From Vesta saturnalis (Eukaryota; Arthropoda; Insecta; Coleoptera; Lampyridae): a stretch of 64,000 bases of DNA. Below are positions 1-12,900 of this stretch, one piece after another. Each line of letters starts with the position of its first letter. Positions within the stretch are counted from its first letter, which is position 1. The position numbers were made by a program, and so were the translations under genes. The DNA is taken from contig JARFJB010002010.1 in the NCBI GenBank assembly GCA_036346205.1, positions 175,001 through 239,000 of the forward strand, given 5' to 3'. Below the pieces are notes generated by a model. It was not told the DNA's origin. It made no database searches and was given only the letters and a program-made list of their open reading frames with translations.

Positions 1-1519
1 AATAATATTTCTCATTTCAAGCTAAAAATAATTTTTACACCCCACTTTTTTATTTATTTCACAACCTTTTTATACTCGATCCTAACAAAACGTTTTATTT
101 TATACTTATTAAGTATACAATGACCTAATTACGTTTCACCTAATTAAACATCATCACAACAAAAAGAAATCAAAATTAAATCAATAAAATTTGTATTGTA
201 CTAGGGACTAAACGATAACTTTTATACTAAAAATGGAAATAGTTTTTGTTTTTACATGAACGTAGTCAAATTTTAAATTATAACCTGTCTAATAAATGTA
301 ATGTTGGCGTCAATTTTTTAGTATAAACGATGAATGAAATAAAAAATAATCCTCCACTTTACAATTTTTACCTGTGAACTGATATTTATGGTATAACTTT
401 CCTAATCCTTTGCCCTTGAATACATTGTTGTGAAAAAGTCTTTATATCCCTATAAGGAGATAGTGTTAAAGCGTACTTGATAATGATTGCTTAATGTCAA
501 AGTAGGTTATTTCTTGTTTAAATCTTCTAATTTATCTATATTAAATACTATATAAGTATTTATGGTCATCTAGTGATGTTGTGTCGTTTAACATTGGATG
601 CATTTGCTAAGCTACAATGCGCACAATTGTAAAATTAAATAAAGTGGTTCTCTCAAGACCAAAATTTTGTAACCAGCTTCAATATTACTGCGTCATTAAC
701 GATCTCCGCTTTTTACACGTTAAAACGACTCATCGTTTCATTAATTCAGTTAATGGATATACAACTATTTCGTAACTTCTTATTCGATTTATACCAAATT
801 TCGGTGGAATCTAGACATTTATGCCTTAAGGGGGCCTTGATAGATATTTAGGTAACACATCAAACTCCCATAAGAGCAATGTTAAAAACGTTCTAACTTT
901 TATATTATTATGAAGTTATCTGAAACTTTAGAGAAACGCGTAAGTCGTCAAAATAGTCCGACACCTTCCTAAATGTTTGAATATAGGTTTTTTTTTAAAT
1001 TTTAATTTCTATAATTTTTATGGAATTTTTTCCCAGTAGTGATTAAATTGGAATATTTTTATCACTGATAATATTTTAACAAAAGCATATATTCAGAAAT
1101 AGGTTTTTCGAAATACGAACTGTTAAAATTTTGAAAAATTTAAAACATAAAACGATAAATGTTCTGATGTCAGTAAGGTAGAAATTCCATTAGAAAATAT
1201 AGCGGCATGGTCTGCTCATTAAATGACCCTGGGGCACAAAGATCTTCAGGTACCTATTTCTACCGAAACACAAACGTAATCCGATTAACTTTGAATCCTT
1301 CAAACTATTATTTAAATTAAAATAACGAAAATGGTTGTACTTTATGTATGCACCTTATTAAATTATACTGTATTCGTATCAGTAAAAATTAAAGTAAAAC
1401 AATTAATTACTCTATTTATTTATTTTGTTCAAAGAAAAAACAAAGTTTTATAAAATATTGTAAACAAATTATAGAGGTGAACAAACAAAACAATTTAAAT
1501 TCTACATTCATAAAGACAA
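1..1519. other. AT-rich stretch without recognisable features
   Basis: I see no long reading frame, tandem repeat or inverted repeat here. The composition is strongly AT-rich with many stop codons in all frames. Confidence 0.6.
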
Positions 1520-1605
1520 AATTTGCATCGATTGCTTGAACCTTGGTGGCGAAGTAAACTTTTATTATGTATTTAATAAAATTAATAATAATTTTAAAAC
1601 AATTT
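1520..1605. repeat. Short dispersed repeat, SINE-tail-like (copy 1)
   Basis: About 75 bp here resembles 51131-51210. Both contain GTAAACTTT, a short TAT/TGT spacer, GTATTTAATAAAA, then TAATAATAATTTT. In the second copy this follows a tRNA B-box-like GGTTCAAACCC; here the matching part is altered (CTTGAACC). The A/T-rich end suggests the 3' tail of a tRNA-derived SINE. This is inference from two copies only. Confidence 0.35.
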
Positions 1606-1617
1606 AAAATTTAATTG

Positions 1618-3033
1618 GTCATATGTACAGTTCGAAGATTGAAATTACGACATCTGCGTGGATCCACTAATTCCGATAATAAAGACTTGTAGTAAAATTT
1701 TCTAATTTTTTACCATATGATCCTCCCAAATTTATCATCCCTATAGAAAACAAAACATATTGTTTAATTTTAATGTTCAAAGTATTTATTATCTACGTAC
1801 CTTCCAATTTATTCAACATGGATTCCTGTTGCAGTGTAGACAATAAAGTAGCATTTGACTCGTTGGATAATATTTAAAATTCCTTATACCTGATAATAAT
1901 AATTATGGTTCCTCTTCAATTTAATTTTGTTGTTTTCGGAATCTGCAACGCAATAGTTAATTAAATTTACCTTACATGCCTCCACAGGATCAATGTCGAG
2001 CTTTTTAAAGAGCTTTTATTTCCGCCACTGCACCTTCTTCTACTAGTCTGCCAGGCGAACATGCTAAAAATGGTTTTTCTTCAACTATAAGGAGTCCGCA
2101 TGTAATGATTTTTAACTTGAATAATTGGTGAAATAGTTTAATTGCATTTGACTCACTGTTGAGGCCAAAGGCGGTGTATTTTAAATATGTGTCGTTAGAC
2201 ATCTGGGGTATATCCATTGCCGCAACGAGCTCAGCTAATTGGGTATATCCAATCCCAATTGATATAGCACCAATAACGGCAGCACGGTTTGTTGAACTAA
2301 AAGAAACATCAGTGCTACCAGTCCTTATCACATCTGTTTTCTTCACATATTACATTTAAATGTAAGCGTACTTATCTATCCTTCTATCTACATCTATCAC
2401 ATCTATATCAAAAAAGAACAATCAAATCCAACGTGTTTTAGTGATTTCAACACATTTAAGAAATATTTTATATCTATGATCCTGCGGCCTGGTAAATTAC
2501 GTTTCTTAGTGGTATCTGATTCTGCATTGTTTTTCAACAATAATGAAGCATCTGAACTGTCTTCATCAAAAGAAACATCAAATTGGTATTCGGGTCCAGT
2601 ATCTGCGTCTGTCATCATTTCTTGACAATTATCAGTATCTGACACCAAAAAGACTTCGTCATCATTATAATGGAAGCTGATGCTACAAGGTTCGTCTTCC
2701 AAACGAGGGGATGCAAGCTTATGTTGAAATCTACCCAATTTCCTATAAAAGGAATTTGTTGAAAAAAAATTTACCTTACAATTTTTTTTTACATATTCTG
2801 TCATTTGAAAACTAACAAAACAGAGCTTCGGGCCACTTGCATGGATTTGCTAATAGTGAATCGTACGTAATTTTTTTATTTATGATAGTTACAGGCCACT
2901 TTCATAAATCATAACAAAGGGAATATTTCAATTAAATAAGATTGTATATAGGTACTTACTCTTCTCCCGCCCTTTTAATATCACACTCCTACTTCATCTT
3001 GGAACACTCAGACTTTTTTCCTGCTTTAGGCAT
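1618..3033 (-). pseudogene. Decayed multi-exon gene: Mutator-like transposase domain joined to YqaJ-type nuclease
   Basis: Read on the minus strand. Exon 1 (2960-3033) starts at an ATG (MPKAGKKSECS) and ends at a GTAAGT donor. A 37-bp exon (2775-2811) and an exon from 2742 down to about 2403 follow, with GRRIIDIKYFL and FDCSF. The next part (about 2360-1971) has FKCNM, then AAVIGAISIGIGYTQLAEL and MDIPQMSNDTY, typical of the Mutator-like transposase domain found in insect proteins. It runs directly into CGLLIVEEKPFLACSPGRLV and VAEIK, the core of a YqaJ-type nuclease. After a GTAAAT...TTGCAG intron, 1942-1890 encodes LKRNHNYYYQ, and about 1740-1618 encodes KIRKFYYKSLLSELVDPR. Most of the middle of the transposase domain is missing. 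The YqaJ motif SPDG reads SPGR, so a catalytic aspartate appears lost. Stops and frameshifts are present. It is a relic, probably of a mobile element or an expanded family. Exon limits not bounded by stated splice signals are approximate. Confidence 0.7.
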
Positions 3034-3181
3034 TTTAGACACAATCAAAATTCACAACTGGTGTTTGATCTATGAGTATCGTTTGCAAAATGTTAGTACA
3101 CTGATAGCAATCCCGTAATTGTCTACATCTTATTAGAATATTAGAGGAATAACAATAATCAATATATAATTACTCGATATA

Positions 3182-3852
3182 CAGTGGCCGGCGTGTAAGA
3201 AGACGAGCCCACCTATGCGCGAAAGACGACTTTATGATGTTCAAATTCCGCGTTCGTTTACCTCAGAGGCGTCACATGGTGCATAATGTATATTTTAATG
3301 GTATATTAAAAGCAATTCAAAGAACCATATTTTATGTAAATACGCAATTTATTATAATTAAAAGCTATACTAGAAGTAATACTATAATTAAATTAATAAA
3401 ATCAATATGTTATTACATTACACATAATTGATACCTATTACTCTAATTGCTGTCATTATGTTAACCACTTATAAATTTATTATTTAGATAAGTATGTTTT
3501 CCCTCTAATCGTCCTTAAGACAATTTTCAAATGGGTACCTAATGCTTTCATTATTTCATTTTTATTAGTGTATATTAAAAATACATTCAAAATTACCTAT
3601 TAGGAAAATGGGAGAGATCCCTACATACTTTCAGGGATAGATGCCTATTATGCAAACATGAAAACCAAATGTTAAAAAACGCGTCACCAATGGAAATATT
3701 GGAATTGTTCATCTTCATACGCATTCTTCCAATATACATATAATTAAACATACAAATGTGATACGCCACTGCTTAGTTTTTTATTATAATCGGCAACCGC
3801 CGTAGTTATTCGCGATGCGCCGGCTCCTCGTCTTCTTACACGCCGGCCACTG
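3182..3852. mobile_element. 671-bp MITE with 26-bp perfect terminal inverted repeats and TA target duplication
   Basis: The left end begins CAGTGGCCGGCGTGTAAG and the right end is its exact reverse complement over 26 bp; both are flanked by TA (3180-3181 and 3853-3854). TA duplication and a CAGTG start fit a non-autonomous Tc1/mariner-type element. Similarity between the arms fades after the terminal 26 bp. The 65-codon frame at 3234-3431 lies inside and has no recognisable domain, so it is not called as a gene. Confidence 0.85.
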
Positions 3853-3854
3853 TA

Positions 3855-4440
3855 CTTGGGTTAATTAAAGGAAAGTTATTTATCCATTTTCTACGCCTAA
3901 TTGTATTACCGATATCTCTTTAAATTTAACATTGGGTAATTAACTAATTATAAAATAATAAGAATTTGTTGTTACAAAATTTATTTGAATAACACTTTAT
4001 GTTGATTACGTGTAATTAAAGAAAAGGATGGAGTTGAGGTACCTATATAATAAAATAAAATCGACATTAGTTTTAGAATTTTCATAAAAATAAGTATTCA
4101 GTTAAATCTTTCACTCTACATTAGGGATAGCTGCGATCAATTAATATTTCGTCCAGCTATCTGAGGTGCCTTAACCTTATTTGTGATTTGAATGCAATCG
4201 GCATTCAAGTTTTTATTTAGGTGTTGAAAATTCAATTGTTTTTCAACTTTTGGAAAATTACATTAACACCATATTTAGTCATCATTTTACCCGCACATAC
4301 GTACTACCAAAATCAGAGGAGTCCAAATATTTAGGCCATCCATGTACGTGGAAAATTTAAATGCGAGTTTACTTTATCAAGATTCTGAGCGAACCGCCTG
4401 AAACTTATATCACAGCACACGCGCCGGCCCCGTTACACGC
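3855..4440. other. AT-rich spacer
   Basis: No gene, inverted repeat or tandem array was seen between the MITE and the CA array. Confidence 0.5.
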
Positions 4441-4456
4441 GAACCACATGCACACA

Positions 4457-4500
<44 letters not shown>
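4441..4500. repeat. (CA)n microsatellite
   Basis: About 48 bp of nearly pure CA preceded by interrupted CACA/CGTACA. CA-rich fragments continue to about 4572. Reading frames here are repeat artefacts. Confidence 0.95.
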
Positions 4501-4503
<3 letters not shown>

Positions 4504-4572
4504 CGAACAACTACACACCAACATCATACACTACACTACCACATACTAACAACACATACACATACACACACA

Positions 4573-5170
4573 TCTATAGTTTACATAATATATATGCAAT
4601 ACACGCACATATTATATGATGACTCATCGTTATTTAACCGGCATGACTTAGGTTAATATAATAGAAATTATATATATCCATTATTAGCTAATTTATTACA
4701 TATTTTATAAATATATAATATTAGTATATTAATATATTATATAATATAATATATAATTATATTGTACATAATTATTAATAACCTTATATTTGATTATGAA
4801 TAATGATATAAGTATATTATATATATATATATAATAAATCAATTAGTTTATAAATTTTATAAATTATATTAATATATCATTATATATTTTACTCGCTACA
4901 TTAGGATACTCATCAATATAATATTAGTCCAATATTTAGGTCCTATACCATTATATATATATTTAAATGCATATACTATTTCAAGTTTTATATATATTGA
5001 AATATATCAATATATATATATCAACTCTTATGAAATATACATATAACACACATATATATAGTCATCAAATATATATACCCACAATACTACTCACAAAATC
5101 AGATCAAATATTAGCATCATATACTAAAATATAAATCATATACTATAAATTTAAATATCCTCAAACTTTA
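4573..5170. repeat. AT-rich, TATA-dense low-complexity stretch
   Basis: Dense runs of TATATA and ATATTA occur between two CA arrays. No coding potential was seen. Confidence 0.6.
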
Positions 5171-5204
5171 TCACAACACACACCCTCCCCACGACTACAC
5201 ACAT

Positions 5205-5507
<303 letters not shown>

Positions 5508-6690
5508 TTAATTACTTTCTTATCACTAATATACTTTAAATTGTTTCCAGGATACAATTCAAACTTCGGATATTTGGGATGGACAGTTAAATAATTTGCT
5601 ACCTCTTAGTTAAACCGACGAGCATATCTGAAATTGTTTTGTACATGTATTTTCTATAGAAAACAAACTAAATTTTCAAATTAAAACACTTGATTTTAAT
5701 AACAACAATATAAATACAAGCACAAAATGAAATTACAGTTTTCACAATGACCAATAAATACAAACCTTCCTCGGTACGCACTGCTGCTGGAATTATTTGT
5801 AGTAAGACGGGCCCTGGATGTTCCTACTCATCCATCTGCTGCGGGTTGCTGAAGAAAAAATTGAATAGTAACTCCAGGAGATAGGTGTTAGTGATTAAAT
5901 TTTGACTCAAACCTTGCGCATTTTACAGTAGTTAGTAGCAGGTTATTCGGACGTGCACGAATGTGGTTAAGGCGTTTTCATATATTTATCTCGGAACTAT
6001 TTTAACGTGAAATTTTTGTACTGGGTGAAACTTCTTTTAGAATCGAAAATCGATACTCTCATCTTTAAGTTTATCTTCACTGTTAATAATTGTCTATGAG
6101 CGGATTATTTATGTATTTTGATTGTTTTATTACGTGGATTTTTTCAAGTAAAAAGAATGCTTACTGGGCTATTGCAAAGCGATAACTTTGACAGTTAAAT
6201 CATGTTAAGTTAACAAATCAATTGCATTATTAAGGAAGAAAATTTACATTAACTTCGCAAATTGACTGAGGGTCTACCTAAAATAATTACTCAGGATAGA
6301 TTCTTATATTTTCTCTCGTGGCATCTAAGATGGATTGCAGGATTACAGAAACCCTTTGTTAAGTATTATATTATTATTATACAAATACAAGAAAATGGAA
6401 TAAAATGTAAGTATTTATACCCTTAGAAAACAGCTACGAGTATTTACTTTATGTAAATATGCAGAACTGGCAGTTAAAGTTACCCTGGATTGAATATTTC
6501 AAGTGTTAGAAATTTACCAGTACAGGAAAACGGTTTTATGTAAAACGGATTTTTCGCTCTTGCGGTTGCGGTCTACATAAACAAGGTTACTATCGGGCTT
6601 GGTAACGAAGAAATTTTTTGATACAGGATTTAGATTAAGCGAGTATAAATATCAATGTTTGGAGCTTTCATGACAGTAAATAATATAGGA
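5508..6690. other. Unannotated spacer
   Basis: AT-rich DNA without a convincing frame. I recognise nothing in it. Confidence 0.5.
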
Positions 6691-6796
6691 ACCAGAATGG
6701 TAGTCGTTTTAATATGTTACCTCTCACCGCACGTATTATATGCCTAGTAGGTCACATAGATTTGCTTTCAATCTGTATTAGCCTTTCTAGTTTACT

Positions 6797-6900
6797 AGGG
6801 TGTCTGCCCAATCACTTTCTGGTAGAGTCCGGTGTCGATAGACGAGGAACCCTCTTGTCTCATCGACGGTGGACCAATGCGATCATTGGGCAGCTACCCT
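6797..6900. repeat. 104-bp imperfect hairpin in a GC-richer patch
   Basis: The outer stem pairs AGGGT..CTGCCCAAT with ATTGGGCAGCTACCCT. An inner stem pairs the GTCGATAGACGAG region with CTCTTGTCTCATCGAC around a GAACC loop. The surrounding 6.7-7.4 kb is less AT-rich than its neighbours. It could be a tiny fold-back element or a structured RNA; nothing in the sequence decides this. Confidence 0.5.
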
Positions 6901-6981
6901 TTAACACGACTTAGCTCGGTGTAGACGATTTTGGCACTGAGCTACCTCTTTGCACTCACTGTCGTCTCGTAACGGATAAAT

Positions 6982-7413
6982 TCAATGTTTGGCTACTACT
7001 CTACAAGCCGCTGTTGCCCGGTGTATCAGTGAGTACGTATAAAGTTTCAAATTTACGTGCTCAAGAGATTCTATCTTAAATGGCTTCAGGTCTGGTGTGA
7101 AAGGTAAGTGAGTTTTTAATTTCGAAACCTCAAATAACTCTCTTGGACTTTGTAAGGAAAAGATGCTGAGGGAAAACCATGAGGCACTAAAATCACGAGA
7201 GCACTCCTTCGAAGCGAGTTTATAACGGTAAATGCTGGGAAAGAAATTTCGATGCGAGAAAACCCACGAGAATAACTCCACTGGTAATAGTGCATCATTG
7301 GATATTATCCAAACACGTTGTAGGGGTTCGTAGGACCTGAGGACCGTAAGCATTTCTCGTTGGTCTATCGTGGACCGCTGCGCAAACAGTAAAGCTCTGA
7401 CGTTGAAAATCAT
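6982..7413 (-). other. Open frame of 143 codons, unrecognised
   Basis: This is the longest non-repeat frame in the GC-richer patch (6.7-7.4 kb). The translation (begins MIFNVRALLFAQRS, ends RATAACRVVAKH) matches no family I know and shows no signal peptide, zinc finger or transmembrane segment. I see no flanking splice or poly(A) signals to support it. Chance opening in a GC-richer segment is as likely as a real exon. Confidence 0.15.
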
Positions 7414-7429
7414 GAGCGGTTTTTAACAA

Positions 7430-8150
7430 CGGCAGAGGCTGGTAAAATATTGATTACTTAATGCTGTACTATAATAATTAAATATAATGATTAATTAATA
7501 AATAATCAATCATGATACCTGATGTGCAAGTTTCCAACTCTTTATAACACATACAAGCGTTTTTTATGTTTTTAAAAAAGCACACTTTGGACTCAGATGA
7601 CATCAAAACGGACAAATCCGGTCCCAGTTCAATTTAGAACGTTTCACCAATTAAAATGATTTTCCCTTTAATTGAGAAGTTAAAAATTCATCTTAAAGAA
7701 GAATTAATTAAATTTTGAAACAAAATGATGGGACTTGAAATGGCAACTTGTCGTGAAGTGAATTGTGTGGTCGGCCTTCATAAGGTTTATTTTCCGCCGT
7801 ATCCCATTCTGCTACCAATCATTAACATATGCATTCAACTCTTTGAATTTTGTTTCTTCTCCTAGAGCATACTCTAAATTTCCAAATGTTTCGTACCCTT
7901 TACTGCTGTGATGTGCTTTGTGCTATCATCGTGTACTCAAGCACGCGATGTGTGTTCACTGCAAATTTACCCTAGACGCTTTCTGCAAACATTTCTATCA
8001 ACTTTAGTTTTCACTACCAAGATAGCGAGATTTAAATTTAGGTTTATATGAGATTTGCTCTCGTAGTTACAAGTTTACTGCTTACAGCATTTTTCACACT
8101 TACAACCCAATATCCTCATGTTTAACACATTCACCATAAATATCTGATTG
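7430..8150. other. Unannotated spacer
   Basis: No recognisable gene or repeat was seen. Confidence 0.45.
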
Positions 8151-8182
8151 AGACAGTCACGGAGATAGTAGACACTTAAACA

Positions 8183-8660
8183 CAAATTCAAATTTCTCTC
8201 TAAGGGGCCATGGGGACGAAGCCCAGAAAGCAAGTTGCCGGACAAGGGGAAGCCCTGAGAGCAAGTTGCGCAACCCTACACCTGCATTACAAGTTAACAT
8301 TAAGGCCACTCTATTAGAATACAAGTTCAAATTCCCCGCCACAACCAAGCAGAATGCAGAGACTTAAAAACAAATTCAAATTTTTCGCCAATAGTGCATC
8401 GACAAGGGGAAAAAGCTCCGAGAGCAAGTTGCGCAGCCCTACACCTGTCTTATAAGTTAGCATCAGGGCTCCCTTATTAGAATACAAATCCAAATTTCCC
8501 GCCAATGGTGTTATGACTGCACGAAGGCCCCCGAACAAGTTTTGATCACGGTAAGTGGGGCGAAACCCCGAGAGCAAGTTGCGAAGCCCTACACCTGTCT
8601 TACACGTTAGCATTAGACCCCCTTATTAGAATACAAATTCAATTTTGCCGCCAAGGGGAT
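8183..8660. repeat. Imperfect tandem repeat, period about 150-163 bp, three units
   Basis: The landmark GAGAGCAAGTTGCG occurs at 8257, 8420 and 8570. Each is followed by CCTACACCTG, then TTAGAATACAA and a CCGCC box. A degenerate fourth start (AGAAAGCAAGTTGCC) lies near 8225. Minus-strand frames at 8157-8348 and 8314-8613 share the peptide VGLRNLLSG because they are the repeat itself. Such units occur inside some non-autonomous transposons, but no terminal repeat was found. The GC-rich stretch 8661-8830 just downstream may belong to the same unit. Confidence 0.75.
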
Positions 8661-8889
8661 GACGAAAATGGATGAAGACACGAAAAAGTTCCGAAGACCT
8701 ACGCCAAGAGGGTCTTAATCGACAAGATGGCGGACAAAATGGCGACCAGATGGCCGCCAGTCATGTAACCTCCCCTCCACTTAGCCACGCCTATCCCCAC
8801 ACCACCCCACCCCCAGAGGGCGTGGCCTATGTCGTCACAAAGAAGTGGTGGAGGGTTGCGGGCCTCATTCTACTAATCTGTTATAAAAT

Positions 8890-9960
8890 ATGAGTGTGCA
8901 CACCATCGCTGAAAAAGTGCAAATAAATAAATGGTATTATCAAAGTAATAATACCACAAGAATTTGTGAATTGTTTCTAGAAACTTTGTAAATCGTTCAG
9001 TTCCTAATCAGTTGACCGTGGTTCGGATAATTAAAGGCTTTGACACTAACAGCTACCTTAATTCAAATCACAACAGGAAGCATAAAAGGAAATATAATGA
9101 AGATGTCGAAGCTGATGTTTTGGCGAAACCAACCACCAGTATACACAGTTTCAGAAGAATGCGGAGCAACCAAAAGTAATGTTCATGAAATATTAAAAAC
9201 GAATAGGTACCATCCATACAAACCACAATTTCATCAAGAATTGCTAGAAGCAGATGCGTTTTCCAGAAATACATTTTGTGAAGCAATGCTGGAAAAGTGT
9301 AACGCCTAAGAAAATTTTCCAAGTTTAATCCGTTTTACCGATGAGTGCACGTTTTTTGAAAGCATATTTTAACAAGTAAATTCATAGACATTGGTCACAA
9401 GAAAACCTGCATTTTATAGATTTGCGAACGCAATATCCTAAAAAAGTAAATATTTCGATGGGGATTTTAAAAAAACAGAATATTGGGTCCTATAATTACT
9501 GGCGGAAATTTAAATTCCGAAAAATACTTAGGTTTATTACAAACTGAAATTGCAACAGCTGTATAAGAAATAGTAGAAGAGGAAATTTGGTCCCAACACG
9601 ACGGATATCCTGCCCATAACAGTTTAAATGTGAGAAAATATTTAAACAACACATTTTCAAATACATGAATTGGTAGGGAGGCGCTAGATCACCATGTGAT
9701 TATTATCTCTGACCAGTTTTAAAGAATCGGCTGTACGACGAAAATGAATATGGATCAATTGTAGAACTGCTTTTGAAACTTCGTCAAATATCTGCCCGTA
9801 TACATCCGCGCACTCTTATTAAAGTTACCTGTGAATTTTACGGTAGATTGGGATACTGTCTAGCAAAAATGGAAATTTGTTCGAACATTAATTTAGTCTC
9901 AACTAATTTTATTTGTTATGATTTTGTAACAAATCAGACTAACTTTATCAAGTGTTGACG
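8890..9960 (+). pseudogene. Mariner-type transposase relic
   Basis: Transposase of the long mariner-like family common in insects (cut-and-paste DDE/D enzyme acting in the nucleus). Pieces read in order: KVQINKWYYQSNN (helix-turn-helix region), VSEECGATKSNVHEILK, YHPYKPQFHQELLEADA, then FTDEC with the first catalytic aspartate, later fragments resembling the D2 region and YLNNTF, and a C-terminal tail to about 9960. It has several stops and at least three frame changes, so it is inactive. No terminal inverted repeats were found. The mariner at 38.1-40.1 kb has the same domain style. Confidence 0.7.
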
Positions 9961-9969
9961 TGTCCATAT

Positions 9970-12900
9970 TTCCTCGTGTATTATAATGTGATTTTCAATT
10001 ATTGATAAATATTCAAATATTTATTTCAAATTAGACATACATCTGACATTGACAAATTAATCATGGCCATCGTTTTTTTTTGAATTTACTGGAATAATTT
10101 ATTAATTTTGAACTAAATAAATGGTTTTATATATTTTCCTGAATTCACAGAATGCAGCACTCCGTGCGGTCGTGCTGCAAACAAAGTGCTCATGCGGGAA
10201 AATTAACTTTCCGAACTATTTAGGTAAATAACTATTATTACAAGTGACTAGTGTTATGTATCAATCATTAATGCTTAAATTTACATCATGATTTACAAGG
10301 GATCATTAATTCTCTTGTACGTCACAAAGTTATAAATTTGTTTCTTTTTCTACGAGATTTAATATCAAATTTATTACCCTATAAACGTAAACAAATGGTA
10401 TGACGTGACAGTTCAGAGTTCGATTAAACACCTATTTGTTTACTAATAACTGGTTTTTTTAATTTTTCACAACTGTTTTTATGTAAAAGCATTTCAACTC
10501 ATAACATTACATTAAAAATAAATTTATCCTCTGAATAAATTTGTGAAGTAAATAAGGTCAAAGTACAACTTCATTCATAAAGGAAGATTTCTGAGAAATC
10601 TTAATTTCCAAATCACAATCTGTTTATGAATGAAAGATGAGACTACTACTTCTGTGTATAAATATATCGCTAGTCATCAGCAGAAGATTAATAAATTTTT
10701 ATATAAACATGTGAAGGTTTTATTTTGTTAGCTGTCAACTATTAATTGGTTGTGTATTTAAAATAAAGCATCATTGTCTTAAAGCTGCAGTAAATTAAAT
10801 ATCAATTTCGCTCACTAATTAAGATAAAAAAATATTAACTGTATTTACAGTATCACGTTATGCTCCAATTAAAACATGATTTATGATTGATTAATAATTA
10901 ACTGGTACAAGATCATGTCTGTAATATAACCGTATTAATACATTACATGGTTTAATTTGTTTTACACAAATTCAAGTCCTGTTTTATTTTTATTTGTATT
11001 GCGGCTGACAACATGGTAATATACAAACCAACATTAATTACGCTGTTATATTTCAAACAACGTCAATTAAATCAGCTAATTAACACACCTTAGCACAATA
11101 TGACTTTTTTGTAAAAAGTACCTAGATACCCATAAAGAAAAGAATTGAGGTTAAAAGAAAATTAACTTTTTTGCATTTGTTTAATCCCCTAATATATTCT
11201 TCTAATGTTCTAATTATCGTCTGGTAGCGGTTTGTTTACTTATTATTATTAGTATGTAATCGCGTAATAAAATGACCAATTTACTTTGAACGTACAACTT
11301 TCTCTGCGAGATAAGTAATTTGACTGTCTCCTACCATTAAAATCACCCATCAATACTATTTTGCTGAGTTTAACAGTGCGTAATTAAAGTTTAAAATTAA
11401 TAATGTCTTCAGAATACATTTGGGGTCCTGTTTACGTTCTTATTATAGAAATTCTATATTCACAATTTTAATTTTAAGAAACATGAGCTTAATTCATAAT
11501 CATCTACCTTTTATAAATTATGGATATTATAGCGTTTATTAAAACTATACTAAAAGGAAAGAAGAAACCTACATTCTTCTTTCCAGATTATTTGAGTAAT
11601 TGTGATCAGAATTATTTACACATGTACACATTGATAAGGAAATGTTTTAAAGACATCGGCACAACCATCCTCGTTTATGTGGTATGGCCATTGTAACAGG
11701 AGCTCTGTTAAATCAAACTATAAATTAGTTGTCACTCTAAAATTGGAAAACTTTTTCGTGTATGGTGCATTATTATGGTAAAATATAAAAACAAGTTACA
11801 AAATACCTAATAGTTATTACTTATCGAAAACAGTAAACATTCATGTAGTAAATGTTATGCTCTAATTAAAATTGGTTTACCGCTACTTTTATGGAACGAA
11901 ACAATGCACACTTATTACCTGATTAAAATCAAGTTTACTATATAAATGTTTCTTTCAATAAGAATTCAATTTCTATGTTAATTTATTGGAATCTTTAAGA
12001 TAAGAAAATTAAAATTTTAAAAGCATTAAGACTTGATGGCATTATTAATTCACAACGTACCTTCACATACGACATTATTAAGTATAAGTTTACTATTGAA
12101 TTTGTAAGAAATGACATTTTATTGCTTTGGTTACTACTAATTGCACGTATATCTGATATATTACTATACTTTTCTAATGGTTTTGGTATATATTTAATTA
12201 CAAAACGGATCAAGGTATCATTAGGCGTGGTTAGTAATACTACTTAGACGGTCATGTCTCCAAACATTCACATTATAGTGATTTTTTGCTCTGAAGCAGT
12301 CAGATAACTGAAATTCTTGAAATTAGATGAATAGAAAAACCTGTAACAAACATATGTGGTTATGTAAAGGAATTCGACTAATTTACATGTGTCGTGGGAT
12401 CATCTTGTCTTGTTTAACATACAATTGAAACCACTAAGAAAAATTGCATCCAACGCCAAGAACTTTAGTAGCATTGTTTCTGAAGGACGGCTATTTATGA
12501 TAATTGTACTCCTACCTTATAATTTTTGTTTAATGTTTTAGAACAACAGATTATGTTTATTTCAAATTATGGCTGTGGGGTCTCTAAGAAATGTCTGATC
12601 GTTCAACAGTTACATAGAATGTAGATATTAAAGGGCGTTTGGGTCTACATTCCTCATTAATTGTCCTTTAAAATTTATGGCGCTTTTAATATTAAAACAA
12701 TAAATGATAAAGGTCACTGTACTTGCCAATTATATTTGAGCGTAGTTAACCAATCCTTCGTACGCTTGGTATCTGTTACATATACTCCTTGACATAAAAA
12801 TGCAAAGTAAGGTTTTATATAATTTATTATAGTACCGTATAAATCAAGTACAATAGAGAATCGGCGCTTGTAGCGGACAAAAATATTTGCCACAATATAT

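Noticed and set aside
10156..10180. GCAGCAC...GTGCTGC hairpin as a terminator or small RNA
   Set aside because: A 7-bp stem with an 11-base loop is too small to be significant in 64 kb.
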